Below, piece after piece: positions 35,006 through 44,361 of a stretch of 64,000 nt of DNA. The notes below the pieces were generated by a model that made no database searches, had not been told where the DNA came from, and saw nothing but the letters and a program-made list of their open reading frames with translations. Positions within the stretch are counted from its first letter, which is position 1. Every line of letters begins with the position of its first letter. Origin of the DNA: Duganella sp. CF458 (lineage in GTDB: Bacteria > Pseudomonadota > Gammaproteobacteria > Burkholderiales > Burkholderiaceae_D). The position numbers and the translations under genes were made by a program. The DNA is taken from the NCBI RefSeq assembly GCF_900113115.1, contig NZ_FOOF01000001.1, positions 248,001 through 312,000 on the forward strand, read 5' to 3'.

Positions 35006-36228
35006 TGCGCGCTCCCCAGCAGGTCAGCGCGCGGCTTCCCCCAACCCGGCACGTCGAACGGGCATTCCGGTTTCGCCGCCAGCAGCAACGTGGTGAAATT
35101 GCCGCGCGGCGTAGTGGCGAAACGCAGGTCGCTGGCCTGCGCCGCATCCACCGCCGGCATGCGCGCAAAGCGCAGCCACGCGGCGAGTTGGCAATCGGCA
35201 GCCGCGCGGGCACGCAAGGCAGCCACATCGCCCTGCCACGAGCCAGAAACCAGGACGCCCGGCACGGTACCGGCCATCTCCTGCGAAGCGTCGGCCGTCA
35301 GCGCCGCGGGGCATTCTCGCGGCGGCAGCAGCAAAGGAGCAAGACTCAAGTGTCCGCGCCGGAGCTGGTAAGTCTTGCCGTCCGACTCGATCGAGGTGAA
35401 GCTCCAGCACAGTGGCTGCGACGGGAAAGCCGTCAGCGCCACATCCAGCACGCGCGCCTGCGGGTCTTGCAATACCAGTGCCGCCGTCACGGCCTGGCGC
35501 GCCTTGTACGACGCCGAGGCCTGGATGCCGGCAAATGCCAGGGCCACGCCCAGCGCCAGCAGCAGTGCACGCCGGCTTTGCATATGCATGAAGCGCAGCG
35601 CCGCCACAGTGCCGCCCAGCGCCACGAGCGCCGCGAACGACGCCCAGCCAAGGTAGCCATGCATCGTCACATACAACAGTACCACCGGCAGCACCGCCAG
35701 CAACACGATGCGCATCCGCCGCGAAGGTGCCACCATCGCCAGCGGTACCCCGAACGCCACCCAGAACACCGGTTCGATGATGTAGACCATATCGCCGAAA
35801 TACCAGGTCCCGCTGAATGGATAGAACGGATGAACACCGTAGTTGTTCATGGAGTCCATGCCGATGTGCAGCAGGAAGCCGGCGGCCAGCGCCAGCAGCA
35901 AGCCGCGCCGCGCATCGCGGCTCTCGCGCAGCAGCGCGCGCGCGTTCGGCCATAGTGCCCACAACAGGGCGAGCAACAGCAAGGCCTGCGGCAGCAGGTA
36001 CAGCAAGGTATGGGTATGTCCGCGATGATGCAGCAAATAGCCCAGCGGCGCCGGCGCCAGCCGGGTGAACACCAGGTCGAGGTCGGGGAAATTGCTGGCG
36101 ACAGCGCAAGCCGTCAATAGCAAACGATGGCGCGTCTTATGCCGCGCCGGATCGGCTTCCGGCGGCAGCGAGCGCTGAACCAGCTCGCCGACGCCGAGAC
36201 CAACGACAGAATGGGTGATATTGTCCAA
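35002..36228 (-). CDS. membrane-bound metal-dependent hydrolase (YdjM/DUF457 type)
   Basis: The 408-residue protein starts MDNITHSVVGLGVGE and has SNFPDLDLVFTR and LLHHRGHTHTLLYLL, the His/Asp blocks of the YdjM/DUF457 membrane hydrolases. About six helices occupy residues 35-245; the last 150 residues look soluble and periplasmic or cytoplasmic and are less conserved. Substrate unknown. It follows the DUF427 gene with no gap and overlaps the channel gene by ATGA. Confidence 0.82.
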   Translation of the reverse strand: MDNITHSVVGLGVGELVQRSLPPEADPARHKTRHRLLLTACAVASNFPDLDLVFTRLAPAPLGYLLHHRGHTHTLLYLLPQALLLLALLWALWPNARALLRESRDARRGLLLALAAGFLLHIGMDSMNNYGVHPFYPFSGTWYFGDMVYIIEPVFWVAFGVPLAMVAPSRRMRIVLLAVLPVVLLYVTMHGYLGWASFAALVALGGTVAALRFMHMQSRRALLLALGVALAFAGIQASASYKARQAVTAALVLQDPQARVLDVALTAFPSQPLCWSFTSIESDGKTYQLRRGHLSLAPLLLPPRECPAALTADASQEMAGTVPGVLVSGSWQGDVAALRARAAADCQLAAWLRFARMPAVDAAQASDLRFATTPRGNFTTLLLAAKPECPFDVPGWGKPRADLLGSAQ

Positions 36229-36519
36229 TTAATGCTGGACTTCCACGCCATGCCAGAAGGCGATGCGGTCCTTGATGTTGTGGGCCGCTTCTTTCGGCGC
36301 CGGGTAGTACCAGGCCGCGTTGGCGTTCACTTTGCCGTCCACCACCACGTTGTAATAGCTGGCCACGCCCTTCCATGGGCAGAGCGTGGTGTGCTGGCTC
36401 GGTTGCAGATAGTCCTGCTTGACCCGCGATGGCGGGAAATAGATATTGTGCTCGACGATCTCGACTTCGCTGCTATCGGCTTCCGCAATCACGGCGCCGT
36501 TCCAAATTGCCTTCGGCAT
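36229..36519 (-). CDS. DUF427 domain protein
   Basis: From ATG 36519, with AGGAG upstream, the product is 96 residues: MPKAIWNGAVIAEADSSEVE, NIYFPPSRV and TLCPWKGVASYYNVVVDG are the DUF427 hallmarks, including the conserved CPWKG. Function of the family is not established. It directly precedes the membrane hydrolase gene on the same strand. Confidence 0.88.
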   Translation of the reverse strand: MPKAIWNGAVIAEADSSEVEIVEHNIYFPPSRVKQDYLQPSQHTTLCPWKGVASYYNVVVDGKVNANAAWYYPAPKEAAHNIKDRIAFWHGVEVQH

Positions 36520-36536
36520 GCAAACTCCTGTCCTGT

Positions 36537-37580
36537 TCAACCTTCTATACGGTTGCGGCCATTGGCTTTCGCCCGGTACAGCGCGGCGTCGGCCTGCTTC
36601 AGCAGCATGTCGGCATCATCAATATCCATATGATTGAAGGAACCGACGCCAAGGCTGGCCGTCACCGTTACTGCGCGTGCCCCGGCGCTGTGCACCTGGG
36701 CTTCGATCCGCGACCGCAACGTCTCTGCGAACTTGCGCGCCCCTTCGAGCGGTGTGTTCGGCAACAGGATACACAATTCTTCGCCGCCGTAGCGTCCAGC
36801 CACGTCGATCACCCGCACGTTTTCGCGCACCAGCCGGCCGATCGCGGCCAGCACGTCGTCGCCAAGCTGGTGGCCGAACTCGTCGTTGATGTTCTTGAAG
36901 CGGTCGACGTCGACCATCACCGCCGACAGCGGCGTACGGAAGCGGCGCGTACGGGCGACTTCAAAACGGAGCCGGTTCAGCAGCGAGCGGCGGTTATGCA
37001 GCCCCGTCAGCTCATCGGTGGTAGCCAGCGTTTCCAGCTCATCCACCGAGGCCTTGAGTGCCTTGTCGTTGGCGCGCAGCTCGAACAGGGCCATGACCTG
37101 GCGCGCCAGCTTGCGCAGCATGTCGCGCTGCGAAGTCGACAGGCGGCCGGGTTTGCTGTCCATCACGCTCAGGGTGCCGATGGTGAACCCATCGCTGCTG
37201 CTCAACGGCACGCTGCTGTACATGCGCATGAACGGTGCTTCCCTCGTCAGCGGCATGGCCTCGGTGCGGGCATCCTTGCTCAGGTCGCAGATCTCGGTGG
37301 CCGCGTCGCCCCTCATCGCCAGTGAGCAATAGCATTGGCTGCGCGGCATCGGGCCCAGCGCCAGCCCGGCACAGGATGTGACAACGGCACGCTCGGCATC
37401 GACCAGCGTGATGAACGCATAGGGGACGTCGCAGACCTTGGCGGCCAGCTCGGTAAGGAAGGTGAATTCTTCGCTAGTGGGCGCATCAAGGGCATCGTAG
37501 CGGTGCAGGGCAGCCAGGCGCTGGTGTTCGTCCGACTGCCGAGGGTACAGGGTTCTTATGATTTTTGCTGCGGCAGACAT
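36537..37580 (-). CDS. GAF-GGDEF diguanylate cyclase
   Basis: The 347-residue protein has a GAF domain (about residues 20-170, CDVPYAFITLVDAERAVV, SQCYCSLAMRGD) and a GGDEF domain with the active RYGGEEL motif. RVID lies five residues before it, so the inhibitory I-site is present. It should make c-di-GMP in response to a small-molecule or redox signal sensed by GAF. A 9-bp-arm inverted repeat covers the region just before the ribosome site. Confidence 0.9.
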   Translation of the reverse strand: MSAAAKIIRTLYPRQSDEHQRLAALHRYDALDAPTSEEFTFLTELAAKVCDVPYAFITLVDAERAVVTSCAGLALGPMPRSQCYCSLAMRGDAATEICDLSKDARTEAMPLTREAPFMRMYSSVPLSSSDGFTIGTLSVMDSKPGRLSTSQRDMLRKLARQVMALFELRANDKALKASVDELETLATTDELTGLHNRRSLLNRLRFEVARTRRFRTPLSAVMVDVDRFKNINDEFGHQLGDDVLAAIGRLVRENVRVIDVAGRYGGEELCILLPNTPLEGARKFAETLRSRIEAQVHSAGARAVTVTASLGVGSFNHMDIDDADMLLKQADAALYRAKANGRNRIEG

Positions 37581-37588
37581 GCTCTCTC

Positions 37589-37616
37589 CCTTGTTACTTT
37601 ACCAAGTGTAACAAGG
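37589..37616. promoter_or_regulatory. inverted repeat just upstream of the GAF-GGDEF gene
   Basis: CCTTGTTAC (37589-37597) and GTAACAAGG (37608-37616) are perfect reverse complements separated by ten bases. In the minus-strand mRNA the second arm merges with the purine-rich ribosome site nine bases before ATG, so the repeat may be either an operator or a translation-controlling hairpin. Confidence 0.55.
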
Positions 37617-37637
37617 TTATTAGCAAGATAATAGTCT

Positions 37638-38288
37638 TTATTTGGCGGCCAGGATCTGCCGCAGCACCCGCTCAAAGGCTTCAGGTGGTTGTCCGCCCGA
37701 AATCAGGTGTTTTTCATCGATGATGACCGCCGGCACCGACTGGATGCCGTTGCGGTGATAGAAGTGCTCCATATCGCGCACTTCCTGCGCGTAGCGGCCA
37801 GATGACAGAACTTGCACAGCTTCTGCTTCATCCAGGCCGACCTTGCCGGCCACCTGTACCAGCACGGTGCGCGAGCTGGGGTCCTGGCCGCGCGTGAAAT
37901 ACGCCTCGAACAAGGCCTTCTTCAGCTCCTTTTGCTTGCCGTGCTCGCCGGCCCAATGCAGCAGGCGATGCGCATCAAAAGTGTTGTAAATACGGCTACG
38001 CATACCCATGGCGAAGTCGAAGCCGACATCGGCGCCGCGCTGGCGGATCATTGCACGGGTTTGTTCTTGCTGGGCGGGGCTGGCGCCGTATTTCTGGCGC
38101 AGGTGCTCGGTGATGTCCTGCCCTTCCGGAACCATATGCGGGTTCAACTCGAAGGGCTGGAAATGGATTTGCGCCTGGACGCTGTCGCCCAACCGGCCGA
38201 GCGCCACTTCCAGGCTGTTCAGCCCGATCGCACACCAGGGACAGGAAACGTCGGAGACGAAGTCGATGCGGATCGGGGAGGTAGTCAT
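37638..38288 (-). CDS. DsbA-family oxidoreductase (FrnE-like)
   Basis: The 216-residue protein has a thioredoxin-fold active site CPWC at residues 16-19 and the cis-Pro segment NGIQSVPAVIIDEKHLISGGQ, the FrnE-like pattern of DsbA relatives. There is no signal peptide, so it should work in the cytoplasm, perhaps on disulfides or small thiols. It lies six bases after plsY on the same strand. Confidence 0.88.
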   Translation of the reverse strand: MTTSPIRIDFVSDVSCPWCAIGLNSLEVALGRLGDSVQAQIHFQPFELNPHMVPEGQDITEHLRQKYGASPAQQEQTRAMIRQRGADVGFDFAMGMRSRIYNTFDAHRLLHWAGEHGKQKELKKALFEAYFTRGQDPSSRTVLVQVAGKVGLDEAEAVQVLSSGRYAQEVRDMEHFYHRNGIQSVPAVIIDEKHLISGGQPPEAFERVLRQILAAK

Positions 38289-38294
38289 GGTTAT

Positions 38295-38918
38295 CTAGGC
38301 CTTTTTCTTGGCTTTGCTGCCGATACGGCTTTCCTTGCCAGCAATCAGGTTAGCAATATTTTTGGCATGGCGCCAAATCAGCAAACCGCTCATCGCCAGC
38401 ACCGCAGCCAACTGCGGCTCGGCGCCGAACAGCAGGCCGTAGTAGAACGGCGCAAACACGGAAGCGATCAGGGCTGCCAACGAGGAATAGCGGAACGCAT
38501 ACGCCACCACCGCCCAGGTTACCAGGGTAGCCAGGCCCAGCCATACATTCAGCGCCAGCAGCACGCCCAGCGCGGTCGCTACGCCCTTGCCGCCGACGAA
38601 TTTGAAGAACACCGGCCACAGGTGGCCAACGAACACCGCCACGGCCACCAGGGCAATCGCCTGGTCCGCCTGGTAACCCAGGCCCAGTTGCTGCTGGAAG
38701 TGGTCCACCAGGAACACCGCCAGCCAACCCTTGAAGGCATCGCCGATCAAGGTCCAGATTGCCGCGCCCTTGTTACCGCTACGCAGCACGTTGGTGGCGC
38801 CGGGATTGCCGGAGCCATAGGTACGTGGATCGTCCAGGCCGTAAATTTTGCTCACCACCACGGCGAAAGAAATCGAGCCGATCAGGTAAGCGGCAATCAT
38901 CAGAAGCAGAGTAATCAT
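38295..38918 (-). CDS. plsY: acyl-phosphate:glycerol-3-phosphate acyltransferase PlsY
   Basis: The 207-residue membrane protein carries the three PlsY motifs: [31 protein letters not shown] and the later [19 protein letters not shown] block near residue 180. PlsY transfers acyl groups from acyl-phosphate to glycerol-3-phosphate, starting phospholipid synthesis at the inner membrane. About five membrane helices are visible. Length is normal. Confidence 0.94.
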   Translation of the reverse strand: MITLLLMIAAYLIGSISFAVVVSKIYGLDDPRTYGSGNPGATNVLRSGNKGAAIWTLIGDAFKGWLAVFLVDHFQQQLGLGYQADQAIALVAVAVFVGHLWPVFFKFVGGKGVATALGVLLALNVWLGLATLVTWAVVAYAFRYSSLAALIASVFAPFYYGLLFGAEPQLAAVLAMSGLLIWRHAKNIANLIAGKESRIGSKAKKKA

Positions 38919-39006
38919 AAATCCCCAGGATTCCTTGTTTTTATATGCGGCAGCGACTATACACCATAGCGCCCGGCGCGGGCGGTACGGCGGCCAGGTA
39001 ATCTTA

Positions 39007-39498
39007 TCAATCCGCCAATGCGCACTGCACCGGCTTGGCTGCCAGCACTTCGCTCAGCACCGTTGGCTTGATACCAATCAAAAAGCCACGACGGCCGCCA
39101 TTGATATAAATCGTTTCCAGCCCGAGGATGCTTTCTTCCACGTAGACCGGCATCGCCTTCTTGGTGCCGAACGGCGAGGTGCCGCCCACCATGTAGCCGG
39201 AATGGCGCTGCGCCACCTCGGGTTTGCAAGGTTCAACGGATTTACAGCCGATATTGCGGGCCAGGTTCTTGGTCGACACCTTGCAGTCGCCGTGCATCAG
39301 CACGATCAGCGGCTTGGCCGCTTCGTCCTGCATGACCAGGGTCTTCACCACCTGGTGTTCGTCGACGCCGAGTGCGCGCGAAGAGACCGAGGTGCCGCCA
39401 TGCTCCTCGTACTCATAAGGATGTTCGGAGAATGCGACTTTGTGCTTGCGCAGCAAGGCTGTCGCCGGGGTTTCGGAAATGTGCTCTTTTTTTGCCAT
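39007..39498 (-). CDS. ybaK: Cys-tRNA(Pro) deacylase YbaK
   Basis: From ATG 39498 the product is 163 residues with [21 protein letters not shown] at the start, [22 protein letters not shown], and [18 protein letters not shown], the YbaK blocks including the GxxSPFG catalytic strand. It hydrolyses Cys-tRNA(Pro) formed by ProRS errors. Its ribosome site is weak. It is divergent from the phosphatase-family gene by 38 bp. Confidence 0.93.
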   Translation of the reverse strand: MAKKEHISETPATALLRKHKVAFSEHPYEYEEHGGTSVSSRALGVDEHQVVKTLVMQDEAAKPLIVLMHGDCKVSTKNLARNIGCKSVEPCKPEVAQRHSGYMVGGTSPFGTKKAMPVYVEESILGLETIYINGGRRGFLIGIKPTVLSEVLAAKPVQCALAD

Positions 39499-39536
39499 GC
39501 CGTGATACGCTAGTGCCAAGAGAGGAGTTCCTCATT

Positions 39537-40496
39537 ATGCAGCAAGAAATTCGCTTTGCCACCTTCAATGTCTGCAACCTTGCTCCGCCGGGGGCGAAAC
39601 TGTACGACAACCTGCAGCCTTTGACGGAGCAGGAATACGAGGCCAAGGCGGAATGGACCGCGCAGCAACTGGACCAGCTCGATGCCGACGTGATCGGTTT
39701 CCAGGAAATCTTCTCCCAGGAATCCTTGCGCGACGTACTCTCGCGCACCCGCAAGTACCGCGAAGCCGTGCATGCCGGCTTCGACCCCGATCCCCACGCC
39801 GCACGCTTGACGCCCAATGTGGCATTGGTGTCGCGCCTGCCTTTGGCGACAGCGCCGGAAGTCTACGCCAATTTCCCCGAAGGCGTGCCGGCCGATTCGG
39901 GCTTGCCGGAGTCGGACCGCTTCGCTCGCGCGCCCCTGCATGCGCAGATTGTCCTGCCCAATGAAGTGGTGGTGGACGTCATCGTGGTGCACCTGAAATC
40001 GCGCCGCCCCGACTACCGCAGCGGCGACACGTCGGAAGACCCGCTGCACCTGGCCATGGCCAGCCTGCGCTCGCTGGTGTGGCGCGGCACCGAAGCGGTG
40101 GCCTTGCGGGTATTGTTAAGCAAGATGATGCGCGAGTCGCGCCGGCCCTGCATCGTGCTGGGGGACTTCAACGACACAGCCGACGCGGTGACCACCACCA
40201 TCGTGCTGGGCAATGGCGGCGGCATGATGCCCGGCGACGAGCGCCGCGGCCGCATGTACGACGCCAACCAGATCCAGCTGCGGCAAGACCACTTGCGCCA
40301 TGTGGCCTACACCAGCATCCACGAAGGCCACTATTCCACCATCGACCACGTGCTGGTGTCGGAAGAATTCAACCCCGCCTCCCCGCGCGCCATCGGCGAG
40401 GTGCTGGACGTCAGCTACTTCAACGACCACTTGCGCCAGGAGCGCCCCGAAGCTTCCGACCACGGCCAGGTGCTGGTGCGGCTGCGGTTGCGTTAG
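39537..40496 (+). CDS. endonuclease/exonuclease/phosphatase family protein
   Basis: From ATG 39537, behind GAGGAG, the product is 319 residues. RFATFNVCNL, DVIGFQEIF, VLGDFNDTADA and YSTIDHVLVSEEF with a final DHGQVLVRL are the EEP metal-site and catalytic blocks (Asn, Glu, Asp/Asn, Asp-His). Members cleave phosphodiesters in DNA, lipids or nucleotides; the substrate is open. No signal peptide. The longer frame upstream overlaps ybaK and is not used. Confidence 0.87.
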   Translation: MQQEIRFATFNVCNLAPPGAKLYDNLQPLTEQEYEAKAEWTAQQLDQLDADVIGFQEIFSQESLRDVLSRTRKYREAVHAGFDPDPHAARLTPNVALVSRLPLATAPEVYANFPEGVPADSGLPESDRFARAPLHAQIVLPNEVVVDVIVVHLKSRRPDYRSGDTSEDPLHLAMASLRSLVWRGTEAVALRVLLSKMMRESRRPCIVLGDFNDTADAVTTTIVLGNGGGMMPGDERRGRMYDANQIQLRQDHLRHVAYTSIHEGHYSTIDHVLVSEEFNPASPRAIGEVLDVSYFNDHLRQERPEASDHGQVLVRLRLR

Positions 40497-40513
40497 CCTG
40501 CTGGCTATGCGTC

Positions 40514-43033
40514 TCACGGCGCCGACCTCACGGCGCTTTCCGCCAGTTGCCCCTGATACTGGTCGCAGCCAAGCTCACGCAGCAATTGAAGCTGGTCCTC
40601 GGTTTCGACCCCTTCCGCGATAACGGTCATGTCCAGGCTGCGCGCCATGGCGATGATGGTGCGGATGGCGGTGGCATCCGTGCCATTGTCGAGGAAGGAC
40701 TGGGCAATCTTGAGTTTGTGGATGGGGAACGCTTTCAGTTGCAATAGCTGCGAATAGCCGGTCCCGAAGTCGTCGATCGACACCCGTACCCCCAACTCCC
40801 GCAAGGCGCCCAGCTTCTCCAGCACGCCGGGTCCGCTGCGCATGATCGTGTCTTCGGTCAGCTCCAGTTCCAGCCATTGCGGCGCCAGGCCGCTGCCGCG
40901 CAACGCATCGGCCACGCTGTCGATGAAGTTCTTGTGCATGAACTGGCTGATCGCAATATTCACCGAAACGGCCAATTGCCGGCCCTCGTCCTGCCACCCG
41001 CGTGCGCGGCTGCAGGCGCTGCGCAGTACCCAGCCGCCGATGGCCAGCATCAGCCCCGCTTCCTGCGCCACCTCAAGGAATTGCTGCGGCAACAACAAGC
41101 CCTGCTCCGGGCGACGCCAGCGCAGCAGCGCTTCCATGCCGACCACCTCGCCGCTGGCGATATCGACTTCGGGCTGGTAAGCCAGCTCGAACTGCCCTTC
41201 GTCCAGCGCACGCCGCAAGCCCTTTTCCAGGCTGGCGTGCTCGACTACGCGTGCATTCATTTCCTGTCCGAAGAACTGGTAGCGGTCGCGCCCCGCCTGC
41301 TTGGCGTGGTACATCGCGATATCGGCGTGCTTGACCAGGCTGTCGATATCCGCCCCATCCGATGGGAACATCGCAATCCCGATTGAAGTCGAAATATGCA
41401 GCAGGTGCTCGCCCAACACGTATTCCTGCGTGATCGCCTTCAGCACGGTGTCGGCCACGTGCGCGGCCCGCTCGGGCCCGCCGACTTCGGCCAGCACGAC
41501 AACGAATTCGTCGCCGCCATGCCGGCTCACCGTGTCGACACTGCGCACGCATTTCAGCAGCCGGGCAGCGACTTCCTTCAACAAACGGTCGCCCACCGCG
41601 TGGCCGAGCGTATCGTTGATCATCTTGAAACGGTCCAGGTCAAGGAACAGCACTGCCAGCGCAGTCTTGCTGCGGCGGGCGGCGGCCAGGGCCAGGTTGA
41701 GGCGGTCGAGCAGCAGCACGCGGTTCGGCAAGTCGGTCAGGAAGTCATGCTCGGCCAGGTGGCGCGTATATTCCTCCGACTTCTTGCGCTCCGTGATATC
41801 GGACAGGCTGCCCATGTAATTCGAGACCAGGCCGGCCTGGTCCCGGATCGCCGTCACGCTGACCCAGCAGGGGAAAATCTCCCCATTCTTGCGGCGCGAC
41901 CAGGTTTCACCCTGCCAATGATCGCGCGCGTCGACCTGGCTCCATACTTCACGGTAGAAAGACTCGTCCTGCACCCCGGAGCGGTACAGGCTGATCGACT
42001 GGCCCAACAGCTCCTCTGCCGTGAAACCCGTGGTTTGCGCGTATGCGCGGTTGCTGGCAATGATGTGGCGACTGCGGTCCGTCAGGACGATGGCGTCGCG
42101 ACTGTTCTCGAACACCTGGGCGGAGAGCCGTACCGCGTGCTCGGTTCGCCTGCGGTCTGAAATATCGCGCACGACCACATACAGCAGGTCCGAGTGCCCC
42201 GGCTGCAAAGCGGTCATGAGTACCTCGGCCCAGAACGTCTTGCCTTCGCAATCCGCAAAGCACCATTCGAAACGGTTGTTGCCCTCGCTAAAAGCACCCT
42301 CCTCCCGCTTGACCACGGCAGTTTCGGACAATTCGCCAGCGGGCTGGCGCAAGGGCGAAAATTCGTGCAGGCGGTGGCCCGCCAAACGCGTCACCGCATC
42401 GCATTTGAACAGGCGCATCGCGGCAGGGTTGGCCTCTGCAATCGTGCCGTCGCGCATGATCAGGACAGCGTCGCTGGATCGGCCAAACATCAGGGAAAAG
42501 TTCTCGCCGACCGCGCGCAATGCAGATTCGTCGTCCTTGCGCTGGGTGACGTCGACATCCATGCAAACGATCTGCGCCATCGCGCCATCCTGCCAGACCG
42601 GTACTTTGGTCGAGTACAGCCACAAGTCACGTCCGGAGAAAGACCGAACGTGCCAGTCGCCAAGCGGGCCAGGCTTGCCGCTGCGCCACACCTCTTCCAC
42701 CATGGCGTCGTGCTCTTCCTGCCGTTCCGCGCGCGACAATAGCTCAACCAGGGGACGTCCGATCGCCTGCTGCATCGACAGGCCAGCCAGGCGCTCAAAC
42801 TGGGAATTGCAGAAAGTCACCTTGCCGTCGCGGTCGAGACTGCTGATGGCGACCATGGGCGTCAGCTCGAGCGCCCCCACCATGCGCGCTATCAGGTCCA
42901 GCGCTGCATGGACAGGGGTCAGGTCGGTGGGCGAGGGAGGGCGCATGCCACATTTTTCGCCCGCCATGCGCTTTCGCGTTTGCGTTATATCAAAGGTGCC
43001 TGACAAGCCCCACTCCATCCGCACTTTTTGCAT
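40514..43033 (-). CDS. multi-PAS GGDEF-EAL c-di-GMP regulatory protein
   Basis: The 839-residue protein has three PAS domains (about residues 45-150, 170-280 and 295-410), a GGDEF domain with intact RHGGDEF, and an EAL domain with EALLRW, ELTEDTIM, DDFGTGYS and AEGVETEDQL. In the EAL core the usual KID after the TIM-barrel strand is KIA, and the normal GYLFSxP end is replaced, so phosphodiesterase activity may be reduced. The start is uncertain: ATG at 43033, 43018 and 42946 are all possible and none has a strong ribosome site. It is cytoplasmic by sequence. Confidence 0.9.
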   Translation of the reverse strand: MQKVRMEWGLSGTFDITQTRKRMAGEKCGMRPPSPTDLTPVHAALDLIARMVGALELTPMVAISSLDRDGKVTFCNSQFERLAGLSMQQAIGRPLVELLSRAERQEEHDAMVEEVWRSGKPGPLGDWHVRSFSGRDLWLYSTKVPVWQDGAMAQIVCMDVDVTQRKDDESALRAVGENFSLMFGRSSDAVLIMRDGTIAEANPAAMRLFKCDAVTRLAGHRLHEFSPLRQPAGELSETAVVKREEGAFSEGNNRFEWCFADCEGKTFWAEVLMTALQPGHSDLLYVVVRDISDRRRTEHAVRLSAQVFENSRDAIVLTDRSRHIIASNRAYAQTTGFTAEELLGQSISLYRSGVQDESFYREVWSQVDARDHWQGETWSRRKNGEIFPCWVSVTAIRDQAGLVSNYMGSLSDITERKKSEEYTRHLAEHDFLTDLPNRVLLLDRLNLALAAARRSKTALAVLFLDLDRFKMINDTLGHAVGDRLLKEVAARLLKCVRSVDTVSRHGGDEFVVVLAEVGGPERAAHVADTVLKAITQEYVLGEHLLHISTSIGIAMFPSDGADIDSLVKHADIAMYHAKQAGRDRYQFFGQEMNARVVEHASLEKGLRRALDEGQFELAYQPEVDIASGEVVGMEALLRWRRPEQGLLLPQQFLEVAQEAGLMLAIGGWVLRSACSRARGWQDEGRQLAVSVNIAISQFMHKNFIDSVADALRGSGLAPQWLELELTEDTIMRSGPGVLEKLGALRELGVRVSIDDFGTGYSQLLQLKAFPIHKLKIAQSFLDNGTDATAIRTIIAMARSLDMTVIAEGVETEDQLQLLRELGCDQYQGQLAESAVRSAP

Positions 43034-43147
43034 TTCAGGTCGCCGTTTTTACGCTTTATCGCATTTCCGTGGCTGCTGGACTTGTTAATACCTACAGTGA
43101 CACCATCGCCACCCGCGCCAGCGGACAACTTTGACGAAGAGACAATA

Positions 43148-44350
43148 ATGAGCCCACAAGCCGTGCACCTGACAGCCCCGAAACGCTGGCGCCTTCCCCT
43201 GATCGGCCTCGTGGTACTGGGCTTGGCGGGTGGCGGCTGGACCGTGATGCAATCGCAAGCCAAGCCGGCCGAGACGCCCACGGCCGGGGCCGCCAAACCC
43301 GCGCCAGTGCTGGAGCTGGCCAATGCCGACGTTGCCGCCATCGATGCACGCGCGCTGGCGGTCGGCCTCCCACTGTCGGGTTCGCTGATCCCGGTTAACC
43401 AGGCCACCATCAAATCCAAAGTATCGGGCCAGGTGCAGGAGGCCGCGCTGCGCGAAGGCGTGTCGGTGCAGGAGGGGCAAGTGCTGGCCCGCCTCGACCA
43501 GGCCGACCTGAAGGCACGCCTGGCCCAGCAGCAAGCCATGCTTGACGAGGCACAAGCCAAGCTCAGCATGGCCCAGAAAAACGAATACAACGCGAGCGCG
43601 CTGCTGTCGCAAAAATTCATCTCGCAGACCAGCTTTGATACCACGGCCAATGCCGTCGAGCTGGCACGCGCGAGCGTCAAATCCGCTTCCGCCATGGTTG
43701 AGCTGGCCCGCATCGCGCTGAACGACAGCGTGATCCGCGCCCCGATCGACGGGATCATCTCCAAACGTCATGTTCAGGCGGGCGATAAAGTCGCGCCTGA
43801 CATGCCGGTATACACCATCGTCGGCTTGCAAGAGCTGACGCTGGAGGCGCAAGTGCCCACCACCGATATTCCGCGCGTGAAAATCGGGCAGGACGTGAAC
43901 TTCCGCGTCGACGGCTTCGCCAAGCGCGAATTCAGCGGCAAGGTGGCGCGCATCAACCCGACCACGGAAGCCGGCTCGCGCGCCATGCTGGTCTATATCT
44001 CGGTACCGAATGCCGACGGCGTGCTGCGCGGCGGCATGTTCGCCAAAGGGAATATCACCACCGAGCGCACCAAGGAAGCGCCGATGGTGCCGCTGGCCGC
44101 GCTGCGCGAAGAATCGGGCAAGCAGGTGGTGTACCTGGTTTCCAACGGCGTCATCGTGGCGCAGCCGGTCAGCCTTGGCCTGCGCAGCGAAGACGCGGGC
44201 CTGGCCGAAGTGACCGGGGGCCTGGACAAGGGCGCCAACGTCATCATATCCAAGCTGGAAGGCGTCAAGCCCGGCGCCAAGGTGAAACTGGCGGCGCCGG
44301 CCGGCGTTCCGGCCGCCAAGCCGGCCATGCTGGCTGCGGCGAAAGGCTAA
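43148..44350 (+). CDS. RND efflux membrane fusion protein
   Basis: From ATG 43148 the product is 400 residues with an N-terminal membrane anchor (WRLPLIGLVVLGLAGGGW). The barrel-sandwich hybrid domain has VSGQVQEAALREGVSVQEGQVLARLD and VIRAPIDGIISKRHVQAGDKVAP, joined by a coiled-coil hairpin rich in Gln and Ala, and a beta-barrel domain follows. This is the periplasmic adaptor of a tripartite pump, 11 bp ahead of its RND partner. Confidence 0.93.
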   Translation: MSPQAVHLTAPKRWRLPLIGLVVLGLAGGGWTVMQSQAKPAETPTAGAAKPAPVLELANADVAAIDARALAVGLPLSGSLIPVNQATIKSKVSGQVQEAALREGVSVQEGQVLARLDQADLKARLAQQQAMLDEAQAKLSMAQKNEYNASALLSQKFISQTSFDTTANAVELARASVKSASAMVELARIALNDSVIRAPIDGIISKRHVQAGDKVAPDMPVYTIVGLQELTLEAQVPTTDIPRVKIGQDVNFRVDGFAKREFSGKVARINPTTEAGSRAMLVYISVPNADGVLRGGMFAKGNITTERTKEAPMVPLAALREESGKQVVYLVSNGVIVAQPVSLGLRSEDAGLAEVTGGLDKGANVIISKLEGVKPGAKVKLAAPAGVPAAKPAMLAAAKG

Positions 44351-44361
44351 GGGGCGCCACC

